From positions 124,001-188,000 of the forward strand of contig CAVZGP010000009.1 in the NCBI GenBank assembly GCA_963774765.1: a stretch of 64,000 nt of DNA, given 5' to 3'. Made by a program: the position numbers and the translations under genes. The notes under the pieces were generated by a model that saw only the letters and a program-made list of their open reading frames with translations, had not been told where the DNA came from and did no database searches. Positions 7,532-15,487 of the stretch are shown one piece after another (the first letter of the stretch is position 1; each line of letters opens with the position of its first letter). The DNA comes from Sva-07 sp963774765. Its GTDB lineage: Bacteria > Actinomycetota > Acidimicrobiia > Acidimicrobiales > Ilumatobacteraceae.

Positions 7532-8578
7532 ATGTCATCGAGCACCGCGCTGTCCTGGTCGTCGATCCTGTCGGAGCTGATCGAGGGGCGAGACCTCGAC
7601 GCAGACACCGCACGGGACGTGATGTCGACGATCCTGCGCGGCGACGCGACGGCGGCGCAGATCTCAGGGTTTCTCGTCGCCCTGCGAGCCAAGGGTGAGC
7701 ATGTCGATGAACTGACGGGGCTGCTCGATGGCGCGCTCGCCGAGGCGACCATCGTGCCGCTCACCGACGACGAACGCGGCCGATGCGTCGACATCGTCGG
7801 CACCGGCGGCGACGGTTCGCACTCGATCAACGTGTCGACGATGGCCGCGCTGGTGATCGCCGGCGCCGGAGTGCCGGTCTGCAAGCACGGCAACCGGTCG
7901 GCCTCGTCGAAGTGCGGAAGCGCCGACCTGCTCGAACTGCTCGGCGTGGCGATCGAACTCCACGCCGATGGCGTTGCCGCCTGCGTCCGAGAGGCCGGCA
8001 TCGGTTTCTGTTTCGCTCCCGTGTTCCATCCCGCGTTCCGCTTCGCCGGACCTCCGCGACGCGAGATCGGCGTACCGACGGTGTTCAATCTGCTCGGCCC
8101 GATGGCGAACCCCGGTCGCGTTCGACGCCAGGTGATCGGCGTCGCCGACCCGCGCTTCGTCGAGCCCATGGCGCTCACCTTGCAACGCCAGGGGCTGACA
8201 CACGCCTGGATCGTGCACGGTGACGGACTCGACGAGTTGACCACCACCGGACCGTCCAGAGTGCTCGCCCTCGTCGACGGGTCGATCGAGGACTTCACGG
8301 TCGACCCGTCCGAGTTCGCCGTGGCGCGAGCCACGCCCGAACAGCTGCGTGGAGGCGACCCGGCCGAGAATGCGGACGTCATCCGGCGAGTGCTGGGCGG
8401 CGAGTCCGGGCCGCACCGCGACATCGTCGTGCTCAATGCGGCCGCTGGGCTCGTCGTCGGAGGTGCCGTCGCAGATCTCGCCGAGGGTCTCGACGCAGCG
8501 GGCGCGGCGATCGACGATGGCCGGGCCGCGGGCGCTCTCGACGCGCTCGTGCAGGTCTCCCAGGCACACGCGGCGTGA
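7532..8578 (+). CDS. trpD: Anthranilate phosphoribosyltransferase
   Basis: 348 residues. It transfers the phosphoribosyl group of PRPP to anthranilate in tryptophan synthesis. The PRPP/Mg site GTGGDGSHSINVST is present, as are KHGNRSASSKCGSADLLELLG and the FNLLGPMANP segment of the family. An alternative GTG start is at 7526, but the TACCAT -10 spacing fits ATG 7532. The stop overlaps the thrB start by 4 bp (GTGA). Other trp genes are not nearby, so trpD is detached from its pathway and paired with a threonine gene. Confidence 0.95.
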   Translation: MSSSTALSWSSILSELIEGRDLDADTARDVMSTILRGDATAAQISGFLVALRAKGEHVDELTGLLDGALAEATIVPLTDDERGRCVDIVGTGGDGSHSINVSTMAALVIAGAGVPVCKHGNRSASSKCGSADLLELLGVAIELHADGVAACVREAGIGFCFAPVFHPAFRFAGPPRREIGVPTVFNLLGPMANPGRVRRQVIGVADPRFVEPMALTLQRQGLTHAWIVHGDGLDELTTTGPSRVLALVDGSIEDFTVDPSEFAVARATPEQLRGGDPAENADVIRRVLGGESGPHRDIVVLNAAAGLVVGGAVADLAEGLDAAGAAIDDGRAAGALDALVQVSQAHAA

Positions 8579-9450
8579 ACGAGGCAGTCGTCGTCCGGGC
8601 CCCGGCGTCGTCGGCCAACCTGGGTGCGGGCTTCGACGTGCTCGGCATGGCGCTCGACCTGCACCTCGACATCGGATTCGGTGCCGGTCCCACCGGAGCG
8701 CAGGCGATCGATCGGTACCACCCATCAGCGAAAGCGTTCGCCGCCGCGAACGGCGGGACAGAGTCATCGCGATCATTGTGGGTGCGCTCGTCGATCCCGA
8801 TGGGACGCGGGCTCGGCTTCAGCGGAGCGGCTCGGGTCGCTGGTGCTGCACTGGCGGTCATCGGTGCCGCTGATGATCCGGCCTCGGTGTTGGCGGATCG
8901 CCGGGAGGAGGTGCTCGACGTCGCTGTCGCCTTGGAGGGCCACGGAGACAACGCGGCGGCGTCGGTGGTCGGTGGCGTCGTTGCATGGGTCGACGGTGTC
9001 GCGGTCCCACTCCGGGTCGGACCCGTGCTCGACCAGGCAATGGTCGTCGCGTGGATACCTGACGTGACGACTTCGACCGACCGCTCGCGGGGAACGCTGA
9101 GCGACGAGATCTCCCGCACGGACGTCGTCCACAATCTCGGCCGAACGGCGCAATTCGTGGCAGCGATCGAGCGCGACGATCCATCGTTGCTCGTCGGAGC
9201 GACCGACGACCGGCTGCATCAGGCGGTCCGCCTCGGCGGCGTACCGGACGGCTCGGAGGCCCTGGTTGCCGGTGTGGCAGCGGGAGCGTGGTGCGGTTGG
9301 TTGTCGGGAAGCGGACCGACCGTCGCGTTCCTCGCCCCACCAGGCGCGGCGGCCGCCGTGAGCGCCGCCTTGCCTGCCAGCGGCCACGTCAAGCACTTGG
9401 GCATCGCCACCCGCGGCGTCCACCTGCTCCTCCCACATCCCGAGCGATGA
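8575..9450 (+). CDS. thrB: Homoserine kinase (GHMP family)
   Basis: 291 residues, near the usual 300. The N-terminal APASSANLGAGFDVLGMAL block and the phosphate loop IPMGRGLGFSGAA are typical of homoserine kinases, which make O-phosphohomoserine for threonine synthesis. The C-terminal WLSGSGPTVAFL motif is present. GTG at 8575 overlaps trpD. The TGA stop lies inside the first copy of a palindromic repeat (9446-9484), so the 3' end of the mRNA would fold directly at the stop codon. Confidence 0.88.
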   Translation: MNEAVVVRAPASSANLGAGFDVLGMALDLHLDIGFGAGPTGAQAIDRYHPSAKAFAAANGGTESSRSLWVRSSIPMGRGLGFSGAARVAGAALAVIGAADDPASVLADRREEVLDVAVALEGHGDNAAASVVGGVVAWVDGVAVPLRVGPVLDQAMVVAWIPDVTTSTDRSRGTLSDEISRTDVVHNLGRTAQFVAAIERDDPSLLVGATDDRLHQAVRLGGVPDGSEALVAGVAAGAWCGWLSGSGPTVAFLAPPGAAAAVSAALPASGHVKHLGIATRGVHLLLPHPER

Positions 9451-9608
9451 GTTTCCGCGCGACCTGTCCGCGCGAAGACTCATCGCGGAGCTGGGCACAT
9501 CCCGAGCGATGAGTTTCCGCGCGACCTGTCCGCGCGAAGACTCATCGCGGAGCTGGGCACATCCCGAGCGATGAGTTTCCGCGCGACCTGTCCGCGCGAA
9601 GACTCATC
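9446..9608. repeat. Palindromic repeat array A: three 39-bp GATGAG...CTCATC elements, period 62 bp
   Basis: Copies lie at 9446-9484, 9508-9546 and 9570-9608 with identical 23-bp spacers. Each begins GATGAGT and ends ACTCATC, with complementary CGCGCG inner arms around ACCTGTC. The inner sequence differs from the other three loci, but the outer hexamers and the period agree. It separates convergent thrB and the DEDD/GIY-YIG nuclease gene and may act as a two-way terminator. The 28 bp after it hold nothing else visible. Confidence 0.9.
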
Positions 9609-9636
9609 GCTCGGGGTTGCGGGTTCGGCGCGGGGC

Positions 9637-11313
9637 TCAGGCGGCGCGGATCGCGAGCGACGCCAGGTCAGGTATCCGGTCGCCGATGGGAAACGTCCAG
9701 GTGCCCGAGCATCGCACGACGAGTCGGTCGGCGCGCTTGTCGCAGAACCGGGCAAGGCACAGTGCCTCGTCGATCTGTTCGTGTGACAGCACCGCGTCGG
9801 TGGCCGCAGCGGGCGGCGGGATGGGGAGTGCATGCCCGGCGGTACCGGCGCGGGTGGCATCGAGCAGGCGACCGCGGTCGATGATCCACGTCGACTCACC
9901 GAAGGTGACGTCTGCCCGTTCGGCCGAGCGCAGTGCTTCGACCAGCAGGTGGCGCCGGACTGCGCCGAGCAGCGTGCTCAACCGATCGCGGGTCATCGCC
10001 GCCTCCTCGAAACGTTGAGCGCTGGCCAGGTCGAGCATCCGGTCGCGCAACCGGTCGACGACGACGCGCGGATCGCCCGCAAGGGCGCTTGCCGCGGCGT
10101 CGACGGCGGCGGCGTACGCGATCGGGTCGGCCGTGCCCGAGCACGGGCACATCGCAACACCGAGCTGGGCGGCGCTGCAGACGGATGCATCGTCCGGCGG
10201 CGTGTACCCGCGACCCATCCGGACCGTGCAACGACGAAGGGGCACCGCCGTCTGAATCGCCTCGACGACGAGGTTGGCCATCGTGCGTGACGGCAGCGGT
10301 CCGAGGTGCATCCCCTTGGCTGACGCGTTCTTCACCACCGAGAGGCGCGGCCAGGCGCTGTCGATGTCGAGCTTGACGTAGCAGTACTTGTCGGCGCGGG
10401 TCCCGGCACGGTTGTAGCGGGGGAGGAGGCGGCTGATCAGACGGCTCTCGATCACCTCGGCCGTGAGTGCATCGGGCAGATCGAGGTGCGTCACCGACTG
10501 GGTCTCGCGCAGCATCGGGCCGATCTTGCGACGGTCGTCGCTGCCGAAGTACGACCGGACGCGCTGGCGTAGGTTGGTGGCCTTGCCGACGTAGAGGATC
10601 TCGTCGCATTGGCCGCGGAACATGTAGACGCCCGGAGATCGCGGGAGGTCTGACGTCATCTTCAACTTGGCGGACTGCGGGTGGCCGGCGAGCTTCGACA
10701 ACATCACGAGGTCGTCGAGGCCGACGACACCGAGCCCGGCGGCGCGCTCGATCAGCAGGTGCAACAAGTCCGCCGTGGCCAGCGCATCATCGAGCGCCCG
10801 GTGGCTCGGACGGTGATCGAGCCGAAAGCGTGACGCCAGCGTGGCGAGCTTGCAGTCGGGAACCTCGTCGCGCACGAGGCGTCGGGCGAGCGCGACGGTG
10901 TCGACGACGATGCCCGACAGTGGTGCGCGTTCGGCGCGCTGGCATGCAGCGCGGAGGAAGCCGACGTCGAAGCCGACGTTGTGCCCGACGATCACGGCAT
11001 CGCCGACGAAATCGATCAGGGTGCCGAGGACCGCTTCGACCCGCGGGGCGTTGGAGACGAGGACGTCGGACAGGCCGGTCAGCATGGTGATCTGCGGCGG
11101 GATCGCTCGTCCGGGGTTGACGAGGGTCTGGAACGTGCCGAGGCACTCGCCGCCGCGAACCTTGACGGCTCCGATCTCGGTGATCATGTCGTCGTTGCGG
11201 TTGCCGCCGGTGGTCTCGAGGTCGATGACGCAGAATGTGACGTCGTGGAGTGGCGTTCCCAGGTCGTCGAACGATCGCTGGTGGGCAAGTTCGGCGATCG
11301 AACGAGTAGACAT
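9637..11313 (-). CDS. DEDD-family 3'-5' exonuclease fused to a GIY-YIG (UvrC-like) nuclease
   Basis: 558 residues from ATG 11313 (an in-frame ATG also lies at 11322). Residues about 20-190 are a DnaQ-like exonuclease with VIDLETTGG, HNVGFDVGFL and HRALDDALATADL. Residues about 220-300 are a UvrC-type GIY-YIG domain (SPGVYMF...ILYVGKA), followed by a UVR-like RFEEAAMTRDRL segment. The UvrC C-terminal nuclease and HhH domains are absent. This layout is known in Actinobacteria as an annotated fusion of unclear role, presumably in DNA repair. The promoter has TTGACA and TGACAT 18 nt apart, 7 nt before ATG 11313, and a LexA-type box overlaps the -35. Confidence 0.88.
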   Translation of the reverse strand: MSTRSIAELAHQRSFDDLGTPLHDVTFCVIDLETTGGNRNDDMITEIGAVKVRGGECLGTFQTLVNPGRAIPPQITMLTGLSDVLVSNAPRVEAVLGTLIDFVGDAVIVGHNVGFDVGFLRAACQRAERAPLSGIVVDTVALARRLVRDEVPDCKLATLASRFRLDHRPSHRALDDALATADLLHLLIERAAGLGVVGLDDLVMLSKLAGHPQSAKLKMTSDLPRSPGVYMFRGQCDEILYVGKATNLRQRVRSYFGSDDRRKIGPMLRETQSVTHLDLPDALTAEVIESRLISRLLPRYNRAGTRADKYCYVKLDIDSAWPRLSVVKNASAKGMHLGPLPSRTMANLVVEAIQTAVPLRRCTVRMGRGYTPPDDASVCSAAQLGVAMCPCSGTADPIAYAAAVDAAASALAGDPRVVVDRLRDRMLDLASAQRFEEAAMTRDRLSTLLGAVRRHLLVEALRSAERADVTFGESTWIIDRGRLLDATRAGTAGHALPIPPPAAATDAVLSHEQIDEALCLARFCDKRADRLVVRCSGTWTFPIGDRIPDLASLAIRAA

Positions 11314-11320
11314 TGCTCGC

Positions 11321-11350
11321 ATGTCAGCACGAACAGACGTACGTTGTCAA
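11321..11350 (-). promoter_or_regulatory. Promoter of the DEDD/GIY-YIG nuclease gene
   Basis: On the minus strand TTGACA (11350-11345) and TGACAT (11326-11321) are 18 nt apart. The -10 ends 7 nt before ATG 11313, implying a leaderless message and favouring that start. The -35 overlaps the LexA-like box. Confidence 0.55.
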
Positions 11351-11363
11351 GAACACCCGTTCT
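11350..11363. promoter_or_regulatory. Putative LexA/SOS box (AGAAC-N4-GTTCT)
   Basis: AGAACACCCGTTCT is a perfect 5-4-5 inverted repeat matching the GAAC-N4-GTTC core known for actinobacterial and Gram-positive LexA sites. It overlaps the -35 regions of both divergent genes. Binding is inferred. Confidence 0.6.
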
Positions 11364-11382
11364 GCGGCGGAGACCCGTCCAG

Positions 11383-11388
11383 TATCGT
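11383..11388 (+). promoter_or_regulatory. Putative -10 element of the NYN-domain gene
   Basis: TATCGT ends 6 nt before ATG 11395. The LexA-like box covers the expected -35 position 17 nt upstream (TTCTGC at 11360-11365). Confidence 0.4.
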
Positions 11389-11394
11389 GGGGGC

Positions 11395-12597
11395 ATGTCC
11401 GATCCGTCCTCGATCGAGCACCGCCATCTCCGCAGCGCCATCGAATACGCCGTCGTGATGGGTGACGAGATCGCCAAGCGCAAGGCGCCGATCGCGGTGC
11501 CGCGCGAGCTGCGCGCGGTGGCCGGCCGGGCACGAGTTCCCACCGGGTCGCTGGGGCGGCTCCGGAGGGCGATCGATGACGACGAGGCATTCCGAACGAC
11601 GATCGCCGCCGGCGTGTTGCCTGAGCTGGTCGACCCGATCGGAATCCTGTGGTTGCAACGACCCGTTGGCTGGCAGGAGCGGGCCGAGCAACTCGTCGCC
11701 GAGGCGGCCGACGCTGCCGCCGACGCCGACCTGCGTACGAGCCTGCGGCGCGAGGAGAAGCGTCGCCACGCGGCCGAACAGGTGGCGGTGCGGCTCCGCG
11801 CGGACATCGCCGCGCGTGACGCGGCGATCGACTCGCTTCGCAGTGACAACGACGGGCTCCGTGCAGACGTCGTGAAGGCCGAGGACGAGGTGGCCGAGTT
11901 GCGCGCCGAGCTCGTCGACCTGCGCATCGAGGCCCGCCACGCGCGTGATCGTGAGGCTGCCGCGAAGGCCCGTCTCGACGCCGCGCTCGATGCTCCTCGC
12001 GTACCTGCTGCCGACGACCGGCCGGCCGCACTGCCGGAGCGCAGCGGCGTCGACCCGGAGGCCGTCGCCCTACTCGCCCGCTCCGCGCACGAGCTCGCTG
12101 GTCGTCTCGAGGCGCTGCTGCCATCCGAGGCACCGACCTCGGTACCTCGCGCCGAAACCCGCCGCCCGTTGCGGCTTCCAGGTGGTGTGATCGCATCGTC
12201 GTCTCGAGCAGCGGAGTTCCTCCTGCTCTCGGATGCGGCGGTACTCGTCGACGGCTACAACGTCGCCAAGCTCGCGTGGCCGAACCGAACGCTCGAAGCG
12301 CAGCGCACGCACCTGCTCGATGCCCTGGAGAACCTCGCTCGCCGGTTCGGGTCGGACCTCACCGTGGTGTTCGACGGTGCGAGCGTGGTCGGCGCCCATG
12401 CCAGCCGCCGCCGACTCGTGCGGGTGGTCTGGTCGCCCGAGGGTGTGATCGCCGACGACGTGATCCGCGACGAGGTACGTCGGCTCCCGGCGGCGAGGGC
12501 GGTGGTGGTGGTCACCAACGACGCCGAGATCGTCACCGACGTCAAGGCACTCGGAGCGAATGTCGTTCCGAGCAACGCTCTGCTCGCGGTGCTCTGA
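11395..12597 (+). CDS. Coiled-coil protein with C-terminal NYN (YacP-like PIN-fold) domain
   Basis: 400 residues. The N-terminal 100 residues are mostly helical. A long Arg/Glu/Ala-rich coiled coil covers about residues 105-205. The C-terminal 120 residues begin DAAVLVDGYNVAKLAW and include VVFDGA and VVVVTNDAEI, as in NYN/YacP domains of the PIN-like nuclease fold, which act on RNA. The conserved Asp residues (VDGYN, VFDGA, TNDAEI) are present, so catalysis is possible. It is divergent from the DEDD/GIY-YIG nuclease, and both share a LexA-like box, which suggests a DNA-damage link for both. Confidence 0.8.
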   Translation: MSDPSSIEHRHLRSAIEYAVVMGDEIAKRKAPIAVPRELRAVAGRARVPTGSLGRLRRAIDDDEAFRTTIAAGVLPELVDPIGILWLQRPVGWQERAEQLVAEAADAAADADLRTSLRREEKRRHAAEQVAVRLRADIAARDAAIDSLRSDNDGLRADVVKAEDEVAELRAELVDLRIEARHARDREAAAKARLDAALDAPRVPAADDRPAALPERSGVDPEAVALLARSAHELAGRLEALLPSEAPTSVPRAETRRPLRLPGGVIASSSRAAEFLLLSDAAVLVDGYNVAKLAWPNRTLEAQRTHLLDALENLARRFGSDLTVVFDGASVVGAHASRRRLVRVVWSPEGVIADDVIRDEVRRLPAARAVVVVTNDAEIVTDVKALGANVVPSNALLAVL

Positions 12598-12618
12598 GTC
12601 GCCGGATCGTCACGATCG

Positions 12619-14079
12619 TCACAGACCCACAGCGGCGGCGAGCACGTCGATCTCCTCGACGCACAGATCGCAGAGCCGCCACAGATCTGGGACGAGCTGC
12701 CAGTCGGCCACGAGACCGAAGTCGAGCGTGTCGCAGTAGCTCTGCACCGTGATGCTCAATCCGGCACCGTCGGCGATCGTGTTCACCGGGATGTAGTGCG
12801 CCATCTTGGCGCCGCGTAGATACAGCGGTTGGCGTGGCCCCGGAACGTTCGAGATCACCAGGTTCATCGGCGGGTTGACACGGTCGGGGAAGCGGAATGC
12901 CGCCGACACGCGTGCGGCGCGTTCGGCGAGCGCCGGGGGCGCCATCTCGGCCAATTCGACCATCGCCTCAGCGGGAAGCAGATCGAAATCGCCCTTGGCC
13001 TCGGCCATGGCGTCGTGGACGAACGCGATCCGTTCGAGCGGGTCGGCGATGTGTGTCGGCAGCTGGCAGAACAGTGCCGACACGCGGTTGGTCCACACCT
13101 CGGTCTCCTCGCCCGTGCGGATCGACACGGGCACCATGCCGATCAACGGGTCGTCGGGCAGCTCGTCGCGTTCGTCGAGGTAGGTGCGCACGGCGCCGGC
13201 GCACGCCGCCATCACGACGTCGTTCACGGTTGCGCCTGCGGCGTTCTTGATCGCCTTGATGCGATCCATCGGGACGGAGCGGAACGCGACGCGGCGGTGC
13301 GGTGACAGCATCGCGTTGAACGACGTGCGAGGTGCGGGCCGATCGGGCGCCTCGGGCGCCGAGTCGCGGTCGGTTCGATGCCGACGCCTCGCTCCGGTGA
13401 AGACGCGGCGGGTGGCGTCGATCAGCTCCTGGGCGCCCTGCAGACGCGATGCCTCGGCGAACTGTTGCGCCACTCGCAGCTGGAGCCGGATCGTTCGATC
13501 CGGCCGCCGCACCAGACTGCTGAGCGAGCGCAGGAACATGTCGCGTTCGGACGGGATGGCTTCTTTCGGTGGCAACGCAGCGGGCACGGCGAGCGGGGCA
13601 TCCGGTTCGGCGTCCAGCATCATCGTGGTCAGGATCGACCCGGCCGCTCCGTCGATCGTCGCGTGATGCATCTTGGTCAGCACGGCGAAGTTCCCGGATT
13701 CGAGGCCCTCGATCACATAGAGCTCCCACAGCGGTCGAGAGCGGTCGCAGTGCCGACTCGCGATCCGCGCGACCTGGTCGGCGAGCTGCCGATCCGTGCC
13801 CGGACGTGGGAGCGACATGTGACGCACGTGGTAGTCGAGGTCGAAGTCCGGATCTTCGATCCAGTACGGGCGGTCGATGCCGAATGGTGCACCGACGAGA
13901 CGGCGTCGATACGGCTCGGCGATGTCGAGGTGGCTCTCGACCATCTCCCGGGCGGCGATCAGTGGATCGAAGTCCGGATCGTCGGGGCGCTCGTAGATGG
14001 CGATCGAGCTGACATGGCCGTACGTGGTCGGCGACTCCATGTAGAGGAACGTGGCGTCGAGTCCCGTCAGCTGTTTCAC
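12619..14079 (-). CDS. Wax ester synthase/diacylglycerol acyltransferase (WS/DGAT)
   Basis: 486 residues from GTG 14079 (VKQLTGLDATFLYMESP), the usual family length. The catalytic HHATIDG motif (HHxxxDG) is at residues 138-144, and the N-terminal GLDATFLYMES and C-terminal NLVISNVPGPRQPLY blocks are typical. These enzymes make triacylglycerol or wax esters from acyl-CoA. The gene converges on the NYN gene with a 21-bp gap and is divergent from the small Cys-motif gene. An upstream in-frame ATG exists, but homology begins at the GTG. With the AGPS-like and glycerol genes it suggests neutral or ether lipid synthesis. Confidence 0.92.
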   Translation of the reverse strand: MKQLTGLDATFLYMESPTTYGHVSSIAIYERPDDPDFDPLIAAREMVESHLDIAEPYRRRLVGAPFGIDRPYWIEDPDFDLDYHVRHMSLPRPGTDRQLADQVARIASRHCDRSRPLWELYVIEGLESGNFAVLTKMHHATIDGAAGSILTTMMLDAEPDAPLAVPAALPPKEAIPSERDMFLRSLSSLVRRPDRTIRLQLRVAQQFAEASRLQGAQELIDATRRVFTGARRRHRTDRDSAPEAPDRPAPRTSFNAMLSPHRRVAFRSVPMDRIKAIKNAAGATVNDVVMAACAGAVRTYLDERDELPDDPLIGMVPVSIRTGEETEVWTNRVSALFCQLPTHIADPLERIAFVHDAMAEAKGDFDLLPAEAMVELAEMAPPALAERAARVSAAFRFPDRVNPPMNLVISNVPGPRQPLYLRGAKMAHYIPVNTIADGAGLSITVQSYCDTLDFGLVADWQLVPDLWRLCDLCVEEIDVLAAAVGL

Positions 14080-14131
14080 GCTGCCATCCTCGCGTGGATC
14101 TCTGTGACACCCCATCGTCATGATGGTCGGC

Positions 14132-14392
14132 ATGGAGAACTTCGACATCTCGATCGAGTGCGGCACCTGCGTGGCCACCGGCACCACGGCCTGTGCCGAC
14201 TGCATCGTCACGCACCTCTTGGCCAATGACGACGGCCCGATCGATCTCGTGACCGTGCCGATCACGGCACCGGTCACGGCGATCGCTCGGGCGGTTTCGC
14301 TGTTCCACCGCGCCGGGTTGCTCGACGACCCCGTCGAGTTCGTTACGGTGTCCGAGTTCGAGCGTGGCGTGGTGGCGCCCGTCACAGCGTGA
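14132..14392 (+). CDS. Small CxxC-motif protein, function unknown
   Basis: 86 residues from ATG 14132 (MENFDISIECGTC); in-frame ATGs at 14120 and 14123 are alternatives. The N-terminal third holds CGTC and CADC pairs separated by eight residues, a possible zinc or Fe-S site. The rest is Val-rich without motifs that I recognise. A CATGAT hexamer ends 7 nt before ATG 14132, consistent with a leaderless start. It stands 21 bp before queG in the same direction. No function is assigned. Confidence 0.6.
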   Translation: MENFDISIECGTCVATGTTACADCIVTHLLANDDGPIDLVTVPITAPVTAIARAVSLFHRAGLLDDPVEFVTVSEFERGVVAPVTA

Positions 14393-14401
14393 ACGGGCCC
14401 G

Positions 14402-14407
14402 TACCCT
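14402..14407 (+). promoter_or_regulatory. Putative -10 element of queG (leaderless promoter)
   Basis: TACCCT ends 6 nt before the GTG start of queG, with no Shine-Dalgarno site between. Confidence 0.4.
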
Positions 14408-14413
14408 GTCGCT

Positions 14414-15487
14414 GTGCGACGTCCGGAACCGCTTCCCTCGATCGAGGACGTGCGCCGCGATCTCGCCGAGCATGGCATCACCCATGTCGGCGTCACGTCG
14501 GCCGACGTGCTCGCCGAGGCGCGCGCCGCCCTGTTCGCGCGCCGTCACGCGGGCCTCCACGGCGACATGAGCTTCACGTACCGTGATCCCGACCGATCGA
14601 CCGATCCGTTGCGATCCGTCGCCGGGGCGCGTTCGGTCGTCGTCGCCGCCAAGCCCTACCTGACCCACGACGACCCACCGTCGCCGCTGGCGGGTGCTGG
14701 ACCGCACGCTCGGGTCGGGCGTTACGCCTGGGTCGATCAGTACGCGCCGCTGCGCGTGGCGCTGCGTGAGGTGAGCCGTCGCATCCGGCGCGCCGACCAC
14801 CGCGCGGTGGCCTTCGCCGACGACAACTCGATCGTCGACCGCGCCGTCGCTCATCGAGCCGGGCTCGGCTGGTACGGCAAGAATGCCAACCTCCTGCTCC
14901 CCGGGGCGGGCAGCTGGTTCGTGCTCGGCTCGATCGTGACCACGGCGGTGTACGAACGGACGCCCGGGCCTGCCTCGGACGGATGCGGCACCTGCACCCG
15001 CTGCATCGACGACTGCCCGACCGGAGCGATCGTGGCGCCCGGTGTGATCGACGCCAACCGGTGCATCAGTTGGATCCTCCAGAAGCCCGGTTCGATTCCT
15101 GACGAGTACCGAACGGCGATCGGCGACCGGATCTACGGCTGCGACGACTGCCAGGACACCTGTCCGATCTCGGTGCGTCTCGGTCGACGCAACACCATCG
15201 AACTCGACGCGTCCGCTGACGCGTGGGTCGACGCCGTCGAACTGCTCGACGCCGATGACGACTGGATCGACGCGCGGTACGGCCACTGGTACGTCACCGA
15301 CCGCGACTTCCGGTGGGTCCGACGCAACGCGCTCGTGGTCATCGGCAACGTGGGCGACCCCGACGATGCACGGGTTCGTCGGGTGCTCGGGCACTACCGT
15401 TCCCACATCGACCCGATCCTCGCCGAACATGCCACGTGGGCCGCCGACCGTCTCCAGCGCCGATCCCGGTCGGACGTCACCACGTGA
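14414..15487 (+). CDS. queG: Epoxyqueuosine reductase
   Basis: 357 residues. QueG performs the last step of queuosine synthesis on tRNA using cobalamin and two 4Fe-4S clusters. Both cluster motifs are visible: CGTCTRCIDDCPTGAI, and a second set with CIS followed by YGCDDCQDTCP. The HRAGLGWYGKNANLL block near the substrate site is typical, and a C-terminal HEAT-like segment (RRNALVVIGNVGD) is present. The GTG start fits the upstream TACCCT. The stop overlaps the glycosyltransferase start by 4 bp. Confidence 0.93.
   Translation: MRRPEPLPSIEDVRRDLAEHGITHVGVTSADVLAEARAALFARRHAGLHGDMSFTYRDPDRSTDPLRSVAGARSVVVAAKPYLTHDDPPSPLAGAGPHARVGRYAWVDQYAPLRVALREVSRRIRRADHRAVAFADDNSIVDRAVAHRAGLGWYGKNANLLLPGAGSWFVLGSIVTTAVYERTPGPASDGCGTCTRCIDDCPTGAIVAPGVIDANRCISWILQKPGSIPDEYRTAIGDRIYGCDDCQDTCPISVRLGRRNTIELDASADAWVDAVELLDADDDWIDARYGHWYVTDRDFRWVRRNALVVIGNVGDPDDARVRRVLGHYRSHIDPILAEHATWAADRLQRRSRSDVTT

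Noticed and set aside
12968..15430. Very long open frame antisense to the WS/DGAT gene and queG (about 820 codons)
   Set aside because: High-GC shadow frame with low-complexity Arg/Pro/Gly composition; the opposite-strand genes have clear family motifs.
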